Origin: Pestalotiopsis fici W106-1
Lineage: Eukaryota; Ascomycota; Sordariomycetes; Amphisphaeriales; Sporocadaceae
Assembly (NCBI RefSeq): GCF_000516985.1
Contig: NW_006917099.1
Location: forward strand, 1,504,685-1,568,684
DNA length: 64,000 bases
Direction of reading: 5' to 3'
In this document: positions 1 through 11,584 of the stretch, piece by piece
How the letters are laid out: the number at the start of each line of letters is the position of its first letter
How positions within the stretch are numbered: the first letter of the stretch is position 1
Notes under the pieces: generated by a model
What the model was told of the DNA's origin: nothing
What the model saw: only the letters and a program-made list of their open reading frames with translations
The model's database searches: none
Position numbers and translations under genes: made by a program

Positions 1-3000
1 AAAAATATTGCGATTCTTTTATTCGATAATAATATATATATTATTTTAAAATAGCGTTTATTATTATAAATATAAATTTAGCATAAGCTCGAAATATATT
101 TAAATTATATATATATTTTAATATATATATTAATAATATAGCTTTAGGTAAATATTTATATATTTTTTATCCCGGATATTCGTAGGAAATATATTTTAAG
201 TATATTTTTATTTTTTGCAAATTTTATATTAAGCGTAATTTTTAAAAAAAATACCGTAATTACGAAGCTAAACTATTTTTCGAAAACCTTTAAAAATATT
301 CGGATATAAAAAATTTTATATCGATTATTAATAATATATGCCGGATTTATTTTCGATTTAAAACTTAATTTATATAAAAAAAAAATATTTTAAATTATAA
401 TTAGCTTATGCAAAAAAATCTTAAAGGTTCCTAAAATATGCTAAAAGTATACCCGGAAAAATATTAATTTTAAGGAAATTAGCTATATAAAAAATAATTA
501 TTTTATAAGCCGAAAGCTTATATTAATCGGAGCTATATAAAAATAAGCTTTTTTAATTTATATATATTTATTATATGCTAATTTTATTTTAAATTAAAGT
601 TTTATAGCTAAAATAAATTGCTAAAGCAAATAAATAAACGGTAATTTAATATTCGATAAAGCGTTTAAATTTAATTAAATTAAATTCGGATTAATAACGG
701 TATTTAGCGTTAGCAGCGTATATTATAAAAATAGGCTGTTCGACGATAAAAAAATAATAAATGGGTTTTTAATTTATATAATCTTTACGACGTTAAACGG
801 GTAGATTTAAACGGGATATTAGCGCCGAATAATCGAAAAATAAATCCTATATTTTTTTAAAATAATTTATAAAATATATAAATATTTTTTCGGTATAATC
901 CAAATATACGCTTTTTTTTTTTAATTACGCTAATACCTAATTATCGACGCTTTAAAAATAATAAAAACGATTTTTTTCGTAAAAAAAATTCGAAAGTTAA
1001 AAAAATAACGAAACCGATTTAAATTAAAATTGCGTAAACGGAAATTATAAAATAAAATTAAAAATATAAAAAATATATATTAAAAATATTTTAAATAAAT
1101 ATTATTTATTATTTTTAATAATATAATTTTTTATACGAAATAAAAATTATAAATTTAATTATAATAAAGGTATATATTAAAATTATATTAAATTTATCCT
1201 AATTTTTATTATTAATTCGCGGATATCCGCTAAATATATGCTTTATTTATACGGTTTTAATTATATTATTTTTAATTTAAACCTATTCCGTAATAAATAA
1301 ATAATATTAAATATATATTCGAATTACGCTTAATAATAATATATTTAAACTTTAGCAAAAATAGTAGTAAAGCGGGTAACGCCTAAAAATATAATAAAAA
1401 TATATTTAGAATAATTTGGAAATTTCGAATTTACGTTTAAACGAAAAAATAACGGGCTTTTTTTTTGCCGGTATTAAAGGTTTTAAGCTTAGCTAATTAT
1501 ATTATTAGTTTACGTTTAAAATATACTAAAACTATGCAAATTTACGGGTACGTTTTTTAATAAGAATTTCGTTATTATCGTAATTTAAAGGCGAACGCTA
1601 AAAATTTATTTAATATATACTTATAATATATAAATAAATATATTTATAAAACGCTTTTAGTTAGCCGGAATATAAAATTAAATTTAAAAATATTATAAAT
1701 ATATATTAATTATAGTAAAAATTTTATAAATTAAAAAGGAAATTATAAATTAATATTAATTTTTATAAACGCTATAACGGAAATATTATAAATCGAAATA
1801 AAGCCGAAGGTATATTCGGAGTATTCCGAGCTATGAAAAAAGAGTTTAATAATTTCGGAAATTCGGGAAAAAAGGAAAAAAAATCGAAATCGGATTCGGA
1901 ATTTAAAAATTTAAAAAAAAGGCTAAATTCGGAGGTAATTTTCGAATTTTAAATAAAAAAATTAGGAATAAAATTAAAAGTTTAAAATTTAGAAAAATAA
2001 AAAACTTTAAAAAATAGATTTATTTAAAGGAATAAATTAAAAATAAATTTAATATTTTTAAAGATTATATTAGATTTTTTCCTTTTTTTATTTTTTAGTA
2101 TTTTGGAAAATATTAATAAAAATTATTTATATTAAATTATAATTTAAAAATATATTAAATTTATTTTGCGGTAAAAACGAAAATTTTATTATTAGCGGAA
2201 AATAAAATTATTAGCATTAAAATTATTAATTTAGCATATATTTAATAAAAATTAAAAATATTTATATAATTTATTTAAATATAATAATATATATATTTAT
2301 TTTATTACCGGTAAGATTATAATTAAAAATATTATAAATATATGCTTAAAATATCCCGAAAAAGGAAATTTACCCGGGTTTATTAATAAAAATAATATTA
2401 CGCTAAAATTTATATAAAATAATATATTTTAAAGCGTTATAAAAAATTAGTTTAGTATATATTAATAATTTTTTAAAAACCTATTTATCGCCGGTAATAC
2501 GCTTAGCTAAAATAATATTCTATTTTAAAATATTATCGATTATTATCCTTAATATATATTATAACGAAATCGAATTTCGTATAAATTTACTTATACTAAA
2601 ATAAATAAAATAAATATAACGACACAGCTTTTTTAAATAAATTAATATAAACCGTAATAATTTTTAATATATTTTTAATATATAACGGGCTAAATGCTAA
2701 AAATAATACCGCATATAATACCGGAATTATTTATATTAATATAATAATTATTATTTTTTAGCATATATTTAAAATATATTAAAATCGGATTATTTATATT
2801 TTAGCGTTTATAATAAATAAAATTTCGGGGTCGTTAAAGCGGGAAAAATCTGTATTTTTAATATATATTAAATCGAAAATAAAAATATAAAAAATATACC
2901 AACGTTTTTAGCGGAAATAATAATAAAAAAACGCTAATTATTAATAATAACCTAAGCTTATTTTATATAATATATTAGGGATTTATATTTAATATATAAT

Positions 3001-3970
3001 TTAAATATATTTATTAAAAAATTGCTAATCGGGATTATTATTCGAAATAAATCCTAAAAATTTTTAAGCTAATTTAATATATATTTAATAAATATTTAGC
3101 AAATTTTAAAATTATATTAAAATACTAACCGTAATTAATCGAAAAACTAATAATACGAATAATTGCGTTATTTAAATTTTTTTAATATATATTTAAAATA
3201 TTTAAAAAAAAAATAAAATTTACCGAAAAAGGTAGGCTATAAATAAGTTATTTTATTATATTATTTAATTATTCGGATATTTTTAGCGTATATTTAATAT
3301 TTTATATTAAATTTAATTATTTAAAACGCGCCTGCTTTTTTATAAAAAATTATTTTTATAACGCAAATTAGCAGGTACGTAATAGCTAATTAAATAGCAG
3401 CTTTTTACGTAAAAAATCAGTAATATCGCGAGGAATACCGCAAAATTTACCTACGTATATGCGTAAACGCGATTAAAAATAAATAAAACGTAAATAAAAA
3501 ATATATTTATAAAACGAATAAACCTACGCTTTACTAAAGGCTTAATATATACGCGCATAGCTAAAAAATAAAAAAAATATTTATATTACTATACGTAATT
3601 ATTAATTTTAAAAGAAAAAAATAGCAATAGCCGTAAAAGCAATTTAAAATAAAATTATAACCGCGCTAGCCAAATTACTAGCTAAGCTGCCGCTAGCTGG
3701 TTTTAGCTAACGTTTAGCTTATTTCTGCCTAAAGCTCCAGCTATAGCCTTATTTTTTATAAAAATTTTTACAATTTTACGATATATTTTAAATATATGCC
3801 TATAAATTAAAATATCGTAATATTATTTACCATTTTAAAATTATATATATTAATATATATAAGCGCTATATAAATTTTATATATGCATTTATACAATATT
3901 ATAGCGCAATTAATTTTGACCCTTTAGTAAAAATTTTATTCTGACCCCTCCACACTAAATTTGACCCCTG
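1..3970. mobile_element. RIP-degraded AT-rich block, left flank
   Basis: The block is almost entirely A and T. The remaining C and G sit mostly in CG or GC pairs, while CA and TG are very scarce, as expected after RIP (CpA to TpA). Stop codons fill every frame and I found no open gene. It is presumably one or more dead transposable elements. I could not recognise a reverse transcriptase or transposase in it, so the class is left open. Base composition becomes normal within about 60 bases around 3920-3980. The block may extend to the left beyond the window. Confidence 0.85.
3914..3969 (+). repeat. Three short direct repeats at the edge of the AT-rich block
   Basis: An 11-base unit with core TTTGACCC(C)T occurs three times, at 3914-3924, 3939-3949 and 3959-3969, with 20-25 base spacing. 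It lies exactly where AT-rich sequence turns into gene-bearing sequence. It may be the subterminal repeat of the dead element on the left. Units differ at one to three positions, so a simple local repeat is also possible. Confidence 0.5.
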
Positions 3971-4577
3971 CCCACGAAAAACCTCCCCCTCGGCGCCGCA
4001 CGCTTACACAGTAGTGGCTTTAGCTGCTTCGTACGTATACCAATCCCTGCCATGTCATGTCGCACAACTAGACATACAACCGACGTGTATCAACGGCGCA
4101 GTAGACCATACTAGCCAATGATGGCAGTCAATCAACTCTGACTGTACTGGCAGTCCTGCAGGAACATCCCAGCTGCGTCTGACGCCTCGACATGATTGGT
4201 CGTGTCTCCCGCCGAGAGATGCATCAAGTTACTACCTATGTACAGGCGAGATTGCGGCACCGAACGGTGATGATTGTCAAGTTGCACCTAGCTACTGATT
4301 CTTCTGACGAGGATCTGGCGTGGGCACCAGTTTAGGCAAAATCCTCGCTGTGCAGTACCTAATTCAGACCCTCGCCGCCATACTGCAGCAAAAGATAGGA
4401 TACTACATCTAGGGAACGGCAAAGATGTGTGTAATGATATGATCGTCAAATCAGATCGGCCCCCAAAACCCCTCTTGCTCCCTTTACCCCAACCGTCTCA
4501 CAAAGCCTGCTTACTGTGCAGCTTTTGAAGGACAGCATGTCGGCTATCGATCGGATATCTGTCTGTCTAACAGCTGC
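3971..4577. other. Intergenic, no gene seen
   Basis: Normal base composition and no convincing open frame. It is the 3' side of the minus-strand cupin gene and holds no recognised element. Confidence 0.5.
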
Positions 4578-5429
4578 CTAGACAGTTTTTCTCTTGTCGG
4601 AAAATCGGGTTTGAAACATGGACGTCTCCATTTTCGCGCAGGCAAGATCCCAATCCGTTGTCCACTCCTCGTAAAAAGGTTGATACCCTAGCAAACCCCC
4701 CAACCACCTGCCGACGACGATACCCAGTGTGCGAGCGACCAAGGAGCGAAAGGGCACCCACCAAGGCAGGCTCAAGTACGAGTCTCCGCCATCAAACATC
4801 TAGATAAAAGTGATTTAGAATGAGTTGAGATGGGTAAGAATAGTGGAGCACTTACACTCATGACTTGAATTAGGTCCAACCTGGCCCCGTGCACAACAAT
4901 CTGCTCCTGGTACGCGTACCAGTTCTCGAAAAAGACCAAATCTAGCGCAAAAGCGTTTGGTGTCCCTTCGGCAGACAAGTTGCAACGTACTCTCTCAGTC
5001 TGGTTTTGGGCAGTATCACTGGTGGTGGTGGGATAGAGGCGATGGTTCACGCCGCGCCGCAATACGAATTCCGGGTCGCCAGGCCTTACAATGTGCTCGA
5101 CGCCCTCGACCTCGACGGTCAGGGCCCCCTCAGTCACGCTCACATACTCTTCTTGATATGGATGGAAATGCGCGGGTGGTTTGGAAGGCGCATTGCGCAG
5201 CCGTGGGTGATTGGGATAGAATATGACCTCAAAGTGAAAGGCACGCTGCTTCTCAGCTTGTAGGACACGCGTGACTATGGCGCCCTCAAAGCTAAGCTTT
5301 TCTTGTCAGATGCCTGTTTTTGCTGTATTTGGCCTCAAAAACGGGAGAAACCTACGCTGTGATGTTCAAGGTACCGTCGTCCTGCAGCTCATGGGGCAGG
5401 ACGGCCTTGAGCCTTTCAATCCTGGTCAT
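4578..5429 (-). CDS. Cupin-domain protein of the prenyltransferase cluster
   Basis: Three exons (5429-5356, 5291-4856, 4799-4578) join in frame to 243 residues. The middle exon shows a cupin metal site: an HFHPYQEEY stretch (H-x-H and E) at about residues 75-83, then a glycine-rich turn ([16 protein letters not shown]) whose last His would complete the site. The C-terminal exon has a Trp-rich and hydrophobic stretch (about residues 175-205) that may touch a membrane. Many cluster cupins are isomerases, cyclases or dioxygenases, but the sequence does not tell which. It lies 419 bases downstream of the UbiA gene on the same strand, so co-expression is likely. Both introns have GT-AG borders (donors GTAGGT and GTAAGT). 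Nothing is broken. The cupin fold is a strong call; the reaction is unknown. Confidence 0.8.
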
Positions 5430-5847
5430 TGTGATGATGGATTTTCAGATTATGATCAAGTGTTGAATATAGACATAGTTTTGAAGAGAACGAGACGTCG
5501 TGCGGGGCGAGAAAAGTGAGAGCAAGGCATAGACAGCCAGAGCTATATCGAGGGGGGAAAGGGGGTATCCTGTTCAATCGCCTGCGCAAACATCGTATGG
5601 AAATCGTCCAATTGCTACATTTACCAGCAATTTCTAGAGACTTTTACTACGTAATCCATAACCGACGGCATATTTGCTAGTCTTATCATGCCCATGTACC
5701 ATGCCGCTGGGATATGCGCATGTAAGCTGTAGACTTCGTAACCATGCAGCTAAGCTGGACAGGGCTTGACCCACCGATATGCATTTATGAATTATGTGAG
5801 GGGGGTTACATCGGTCTGTTCCATTCTTCAAAACATCAACGTCCTTT

Positions 5848-6969
5848 TCAAGGCCAGAGCTGATGCAGTGACAGGCGTCGCCCGAAATACTCGGCGGCTA
5901 GCGCGCCAGTGATGGAAAAGCCCGCCGTCCAGAACCCGTGACCGAACCACCACCAGCAGCTCCCTGAATCCTTCAGCTTGACGAATGCAATCATGCATCC
6001 CAGAGAAATTGCACATCCACTGGTAGCAATTATGGTATAGTACGGCCAAATTCCCTCCGATGAGGCACCGCAGGCTACCAACAGTGCCAGCTGGCCACAC
6101 AGTAGGACGGACAGCCCGGGCTTGGTGTACCGATCACCCAGCAGCACAGCCATGCTGCGCAGCCCAAGCCTCTTGTCGTCGACCAGATCCTGGTGAGCAT
6201 AGATTGAATCGTATATCGCGGTCCAGCAAACGCAGGCAAGCACGAGATAAACCACGGGTGGCGAGACACGCACGGATGGGAATGGTGACCAGGCCGGACT
6301 GGCCGTGGTGGGCATGGTCAGAAAGGGCTCAATGGCAAACGGCTCGTAGTTCATGGCGACACAGCCGACAATGACGCCCCAGGCTAGACAAGATCCCAGC
6401 ACGAACTGGGCCAGATGCGTGTGGCGCTTGGCATAGGGATAGTACAATGTCGCCAAGGCGTTTGGCAGAATGTAGTGCGAAGCTGATTCCGCGGCGCGGC
6501 CGGGTATGCCGAGACGCAATACGGCAACGCCGAGTATCGCCTGGGAAGCCGCAAAAATGGCGGCGCCGCGGCTGGACACGGCGCCCCGGGGGATGGGACG
6601 CTGCTGGGTCCGCGCGACCAGCGCATCAAGCGGGGCGTCGGCCAAGTCGTTCCAGGCGTGCGCTGCGTTGGAGAAGAAGAGACTCCAGGGCAACAGGACC
6701 ATGCACGCCCGCAGAAGCTCCATGGGAGGAGCGTCCTTCAGGATAGCTGCCAGCAGCGCGCCAAAGAGGTGTGGGAAATATATCAGTGCCAACCCGGCCG
6801 GGGGGCTCAGCCGAGCCAGCTGCACGTAGGGAATCCAGGACTCTGGGAGTCTCGACACCCAGCGGCCGGTGTGTTTGCCTCCATATTGCTGTGAAAGCGC
6901 AGTCGTGGTAGTCTTTTTATGTGCTGCGCACTTTTCAGTATTGGTTACTGCCTGAGAACCGGCCGCCAT
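5848..6969 (-). CDS. UbiA-type aromatic prenyltransferase (meroterpenoid type)
   Basis: A single-exon integral membrane protein of 373 residues. It should transfer an isoprenoid diphosphate chain to a polyketide or other aromatic acceptor. Motif I reads NDLADAPLD (the family's NDxxDxxxD) followed by the QRPIPRG loop. Motif II reads QDLVDDKRLGLRS (DxxxD). Both bind the Mg-diphosphate, and all the Asp residues are present. About eight hydrophobic segments follow an N-terminal tail ending in SWIPYVQLARLSPP, typical of fungal pyrone or orsellinate prenyltransferases. I chose the ATG at 6969 because the upstream in-frame ATG (7080) would add an odd unrelated 37 residues. Neighbours (FAD oxidase, SDR, P450, PKS relic) fit a meroterpenoid pathway. 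The family is certain; acceptor and chain length are not visible. Confidence 0.92.
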   Translation of the reverse strand: MAAGSQAVTNTEKCAAHKKTTTTALSQQYGGKHTGRWVSRLPESWIPYVQLARLSPPAGLALIYFPHLFGALLAAILKDAPPMELLRACMVLLPWSLFFSNAAHAWNDLADAPLDALVARTQQRPIPRGAVSSRGAAIFAASQAILGVAVLRLGIPGRAAESASHYILPNALATLYYPYAKRHTHLAQFVLGSCLAWGVIVGCVAMNYEPFAIEPFLTMPTTASPAWSPFPSVRVSPPVVYLVLACVCWTAIYDSIYAHQDLVDDKRLGLRSMAVLLGDRYTKPGLSVLLCGQLALLVACGASSEGIWPYYTIIATSGCAISLGCMIAFVKLKDSGSCWWWFGHGFWTAGFSITGALAAEYFGRRLSLHQLWP

Positions 6970-7254
6970 CGTACAAAAGCCGGTAAAGGATTTGCGTGCT
7001 TTTATCTGGCAAAGCGGTACGTGTAACATAAATAACAATAATTCCCATGGGTAGGTAGGCGGGTGAATATATATGTACATATATTGATCTTTGACGGAAA
7101 GTCGGAAGCGCGCTGCCGAGGTATACCAAGGTTACATATGCACAGTCTTTACCTAAGCTGTACTATGACACCGACCCGTCGCTTATCCTATAAACCTTGG
7201 CAGATATGACCCCTGCGGGATATGCACCTGTTTAACGACCAATTGCTTTCCCCT

Positions 7255-8960
7255 CTAGATGCCTAGTTTGAATCCACCTGGTACCAATTTTTGAAAAACG
7301 AAATCGGGGTCGTAGCGTTGCTGCACGTCCTTCATCTTTGCTACATTTGCCGAGCCGTAGCTCTGCAGAACTGGCTGACTGTAACTTGCGTCATTCGAGA
7401 ATAGGTACTCCACTCCGAGGTCTCTCTCCGTGGCCGCGTCCCAAATGGAATCTCGGATGGCAAGCGTGGCATTGTGCCCAGCAGCGTCATCGGAAGCCTC
7501 CCACCAGCCCGCGTCCAGCACGAACCAAGTATGGTTGACTGTCGGAAGCCCAAAGACATTGCCTCCTCGTTCTTGACCCGCGAGAACAAGGCTGGCTGAG
7601 ATGGGTTGCAGACCAATAGCCATGGAACCTGCAATGAGGGACTTTATAGGCGCCAAATTGGCTTCCGACGTGGTTAGATTGTTAATGGTTCCGTACAACT
7701 CGGCGTCGGGCAGAAAACTCGTGGCGAACCAATCAATACGAGGAATGTCAGGCACATATTGATTCGCTAGCATCTCAGTGAGCGTCTGAATGCCTGTACT
7801 ATCGCTGGTTGTGGGGATGGAGTAAAATGGTGCAAACGCCTCAGGATCCATCTCTGGTTTAAGGTATACAATGTCAAGCACAGCTCCGGTGCTGACGTTG
7901 GTCGTAAAGGCTTGCAACATGACATTGGCGTAAGGATCTTTGTTTGGAGTTGCTTGGTACTCAGCCATGGCTGCGTAGAGTGCGGGGAGCTGTTCAATGT
8001 CGTAAAACTTGAAGCCACCCCATACCTCGTGGATGGGGTAAGTGTTGAGCTTGAAAGAGGTGACGATTCCTGCTCGTGATGATACTTGTTAGCTAGAGCA
8101 TCACTCAGCCTGAAGCATGCATTCCACTAACCAAAATTGTTGGCGCCGCCTTTGAGCGCCCAATGTAAGTCTGGGTTTTGATCGGCGCTTGCCGTAACGA
8201 GGGATCCATTTGCCAATACAATCTACGGCTGAATCAGTACAATGTCAAGGAGCCTTGATACAGGTAAAAGGATAACTGACTCGATGTTCTATCACATTAT
8301 CGCAACCAAGTCCATAGAGATCCGACAGGTAAGAAAGGCCGCCTAGGTTTCAATAGCGTCAGGAGACAGGCCTCGCATAAGAACGACAAGGTAATGGATC
8401 TTACTCTGCAGGAGAAACCCGCTGACTCCGACATCCAAGACCCTTCCACCAACAGCCGTGACGTTGTACTCGTCGAGAGCGTTGTAGACATCGCCCCATC
8501 TGTTGCCTGAGCCCACTGTGACTGTGGAAGTTGTCGCATCATAAGTGACATGCGTAAGGGAAGATGTGTCGATCAGCACGCCGTTGTCGATATTTGCAGC
8601 CCCTGGGGAAGGACTGTGGCCACCTGAGCGGATAGCAAAGGGAACTTGTTCAGACACCAGCAAGTCGACAACTGTCTGGACATCTTCCTCGGATGCGGGC
8701 TGTACAATACACGAGGGACTCGCCCATGCAGTAGCAGACCTTTGCCATATTTCTCAGCACGCGATATCTTGTACATTAGGGGTACGGTGAACCAACCAGT
8801 TCTCATGGGCAAGTTCCACATAGCTGGTGTTGCCCGGAGAGGAAGAAACAGTCGACACGAGAGATGCTAGTTTGCTACAAGTGCCTTCCACGTCGCTTTG
8901 AGCGCACGCGGTGCTCATGAATAGCGCAATTGCCGTTATAAATGGACGTGCAGAATACAT
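7255..8960 (-). CDS. Secreted FAD-linked oxidase, berberine-bridge type
   Basis: Five exons give about 490 residues. A signal peptide ([20 protein letters not shown]) is followed by the PCMH FAD domain. The covalent flavin site is RSGGHS, with the His to be linked to FAD. The second FAD stretch runs [24 protein letters not shown] across an intron, and the family's closing [15 protein letters not shown] is present. The Cys that makes the second flavin bond in bicovalent members is not seen in the VGGRVLDVG region, so I expect a single covalent bond. The C-terminal BBE motif is recognisable near the end ([18 protein letters not shown]). Such enzymes close oxygen rings or oxidise alcohols in fungal meroterpenoid and alkaloid pathways. 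All four introns are GT-AG and all exons stay in frame. It shares a 1.1-kb upstream region with the SDR gene. Confidence 0.92.
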
Positions 8961-10051
8961 TTCTGACGATTTTTTCTTCATTTTTTTTTTTAATTTCTAT
9001 TCGCCTCCCTTGACTCCATGATAGAACACTTATATATACATATTTCATAGAGTGGGTCAATCAGCTGGCATAAAAACCATGGCTGACGCAAAGACGCAAC
9101 CCGAGCCATGTCTGCGTTTGTACCCTACGGAATAGAGACATTTCAACTGTAAGCCGTTATGTGGCTATTCTGCCTTGACGGTCAACTTGATGACAACTAA
9201 CAATAGACCGCAGTTCAGGAACCGAATCCCTGTGATCCAGTAAATGATTGCGTGCAGAATTTTGCAAGTCCTCACTATGACCTGACTGACTAATGCAGGG
9301 GTGGAATCCCCTGGTAAGCTGTGCTGAAGAATTTTGTCTAGGACACCAAGAACATTCCTATCGGGTAGGTCAGTATAAAGAACAGTCCCCTAAGGAGTCA
9401 GAACGGGACCGAGTTGAGCAATTGGTATGCCCTATCGCTACCATTCGATGCGGTTCGGTCTAAACGGGACAAGACGACGTTTGCCAAATCTATTTTGAGC
9501 CCAGTCTGAGTGCGCACGCAGGAAGAGTAACGAGATGTGCATCACGTACGACTTGAGTGGATTGCCGCTAAAGACTGCAGTGTACGTAGCATTGCATCGC
9601 ACTGGTCCTCGGCACCACGGCTCAACATTACCAAAAATGAAACAAGTCGGGAACAAAGAAATTGAAAAGCGACAGTAGTTGCCTCATTCCTGCATCTACG
9701 ATATACCGTCTGCATGTAAGACGGTACCCAACTGGCCCCCCGCATGAGCAAGGGACTTATCAGCCCGCCCCCACTGGCCCTAGGCTTCCTCCCGGGGGTA
9801 GAGTGCTTAGCGGGCGACACGTCCAACATAAGCCATGGGCTGCAAAGGGGGGTCCAGGCAGGCTCCCCAGCCCTGTGCAACGTCGTCTCGCAACGCCTGA
9901 CGCCGGCGCTCACCACCGGCAGTGTCGAATACCCTTCTTCCCTTGGAGACTGACTTCACCCGATGACCCAAGTTTCCCCTTTGCGTTCCATTTCCTTGGT
10001 GGTTCTGTTGCAAGACTCAATCTTGAACATCAGTAAATTACTTCACTTGCC
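8961..10051. promoter_or_regulatory. Shared divergent promoter region, FAD oxidase and SDR
   Basis: The two genes are transcribed away from each other across 1.09 kb. A weak AT-rich stretch and a T-tract near 8983-8995 lie just upstream of the FAD oxidase. I saw no clear TCG-N5-CGA site for an AflR-type regulator. Open frames here are short and look spurious. Confidence 0.45.
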
Positions 10052-11130
10052 ATGGAGAGCACAATTCTCATGACCGGGGCCAACGGCTCGCTGGCTATTC
10101 CCGCTGTGGAATACATTTTGCAGCATTCGCCAAAGGTGGCGCTTGTACTCACCGTCCGCGATGCCAGCGATGGCGACGTCAACACAAAGGCCCTGCGTGA
10201 CGCCGTTGCAAAGTTCCCCGAAGCTCGCGTCTCAATCAGAGCCCTCGACCTTGGCCACCTTCAAGCGGTATCCGACTTTGCTGGCAGTATCGCAAATGAG
10301 ATTGCCCAAGGAACGCTCCCCAAGCTCTCCAGTATCGTCGGCACCGCCTATTACTGGAATCTAGTCGGCCCAGCGGAGCTGACTGGCGACGGCTACGACA
10401 AGACGTTCCAAGTCACCTACTTGTCACACTTTTCCCTCGTACTACGCTTGCTTGGCAGTTTCCAGGAAAGTGGCGGCCGAGTCGTCCTGTATACCAGCGA
10501 CGGCCACGAGCCGGGCAAGAATGGCCTCGAGAAGATCCCGCCTTCGATCCCCGCCGATGCCGCCGCCCTCGACTTGCTTGTCAAGCCATCTCCGGATGAT
10601 CCGTCAATTGACGCACTCGGCCACGGCTTCCATCGTTATGCCAACGCCAAATTGGCCCTTGTCATGTTCACACACGCGCTGAACCGACGCCTCCAGAAGG
10701 ACGCCCAGCTGGCAAACATTACCGTGGTAGTGACAAACCCAGGCAACTTGGCAGACTCACGCGCTCTAACGGTCAACACCCCGCGCAAATTAATCATCTT
10801 GTCCAAGTTTGTGCTACGGCCCTTGAGGCCGTTGTTGAGCATGAGTAAGTCGACTTTTGGTGTTCATGATGCAGAAGATAGATGCACACAAGCAAATGCT
10901 AATCTTATACACAAATAGTGGACCCAACCGCGCGCACCGTCGCTGAAGCGGGCCGCGACACTGCCAAACTAGCCACGGGCGAGGCCAACCCTGGCGAGCG
11001 TGGGTACTTTACGCTACTCAAGCCGGATTCCGGATCCAAGGACAGCCAAGACGAAGAAGCTCAAGAGGCGCTTTGGTCAAAGAGCGTACAGTGGACAGGC
11101 CTTGAGGCAAAGGACGCGAGGCTATTGTAA
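10052..11130 (+). CDS. Short-chain dehydrogenase/reductase
   Basis: Two exons (10052-10844 and 10919-11130) join in frame to 334 residues. The Rossmann start is TGANGSLA near residue 8. The catalytic Ser is in VVLYTSDGHEPG, and the Tyr/Lys pair is in HRYANAKLA (YxxxK with one internal Asn). The protein is longer than a classical SDR because of an insertion before the Tyr and a C-terminal extension with a charged tail (SKDSQDEEAQEALW). It is an NAD(P)-dependent alcohol or ketone oxidoreductase, probably acting on the prenylated product. The intron is GT-AG (GTAAGT). It is divergent from the FAD oxidase and followed 455 bases later by the P450. Nothing is broken. Confidence 0.9.
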
Positions 11131-11584
11131 CTGCATCTATTCAGGGCCTGGTGACGCCTGTGTGGCATAAGGGTCATACAGGTAGGTAGCTTGTATTGTA
11201 AACAACCTTAATAAAGGCAAGACGCCCGAGCGCTGTGCACTACAAGTTGTACGATCTTGAGTGGTGGTAACGTGGGGAAACGACCAACTGCATATGTAAT
11301 ATGGCCAAATGAGTAAAATGACAAACAGGGTTGTTGGTCCATGGCACCGAAATGCCCCATGTAGGTATCTATCTGCCTTTAGGTACTTGGCTATCCACTA
11401 GTGCTATGGTATACATACAGGTAGGTGTACATGAGTGTCGTGTCATGTCTTGCGCTGTGCCGTGCCCCACCATGGCCCAGATCGGATATCTCCCATGTCA
11501 CCCACCCCTCCATTGAGTGGCACAATACCAAGGTACTTTGGTTCAAGTACAAGTGAATAGGTATGTACTTAAGAAATCGCTGCC
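11131..11584. other. Intergenic between SDR and P450
   Basis: No gene is visible. It contains the SDR 3' side, with repeated TAGGTA-type words (11179-11210, 11360-11430, 11560), and the P450 promoter. Confidence 0.4.

Noticed and set aside
8961..10051. AflR-type binding palindrome in the divergent promoter
   Set aside because: I looked for TCG-N5-CGA and found no exact match by eye, so no regulatory site is claimed.
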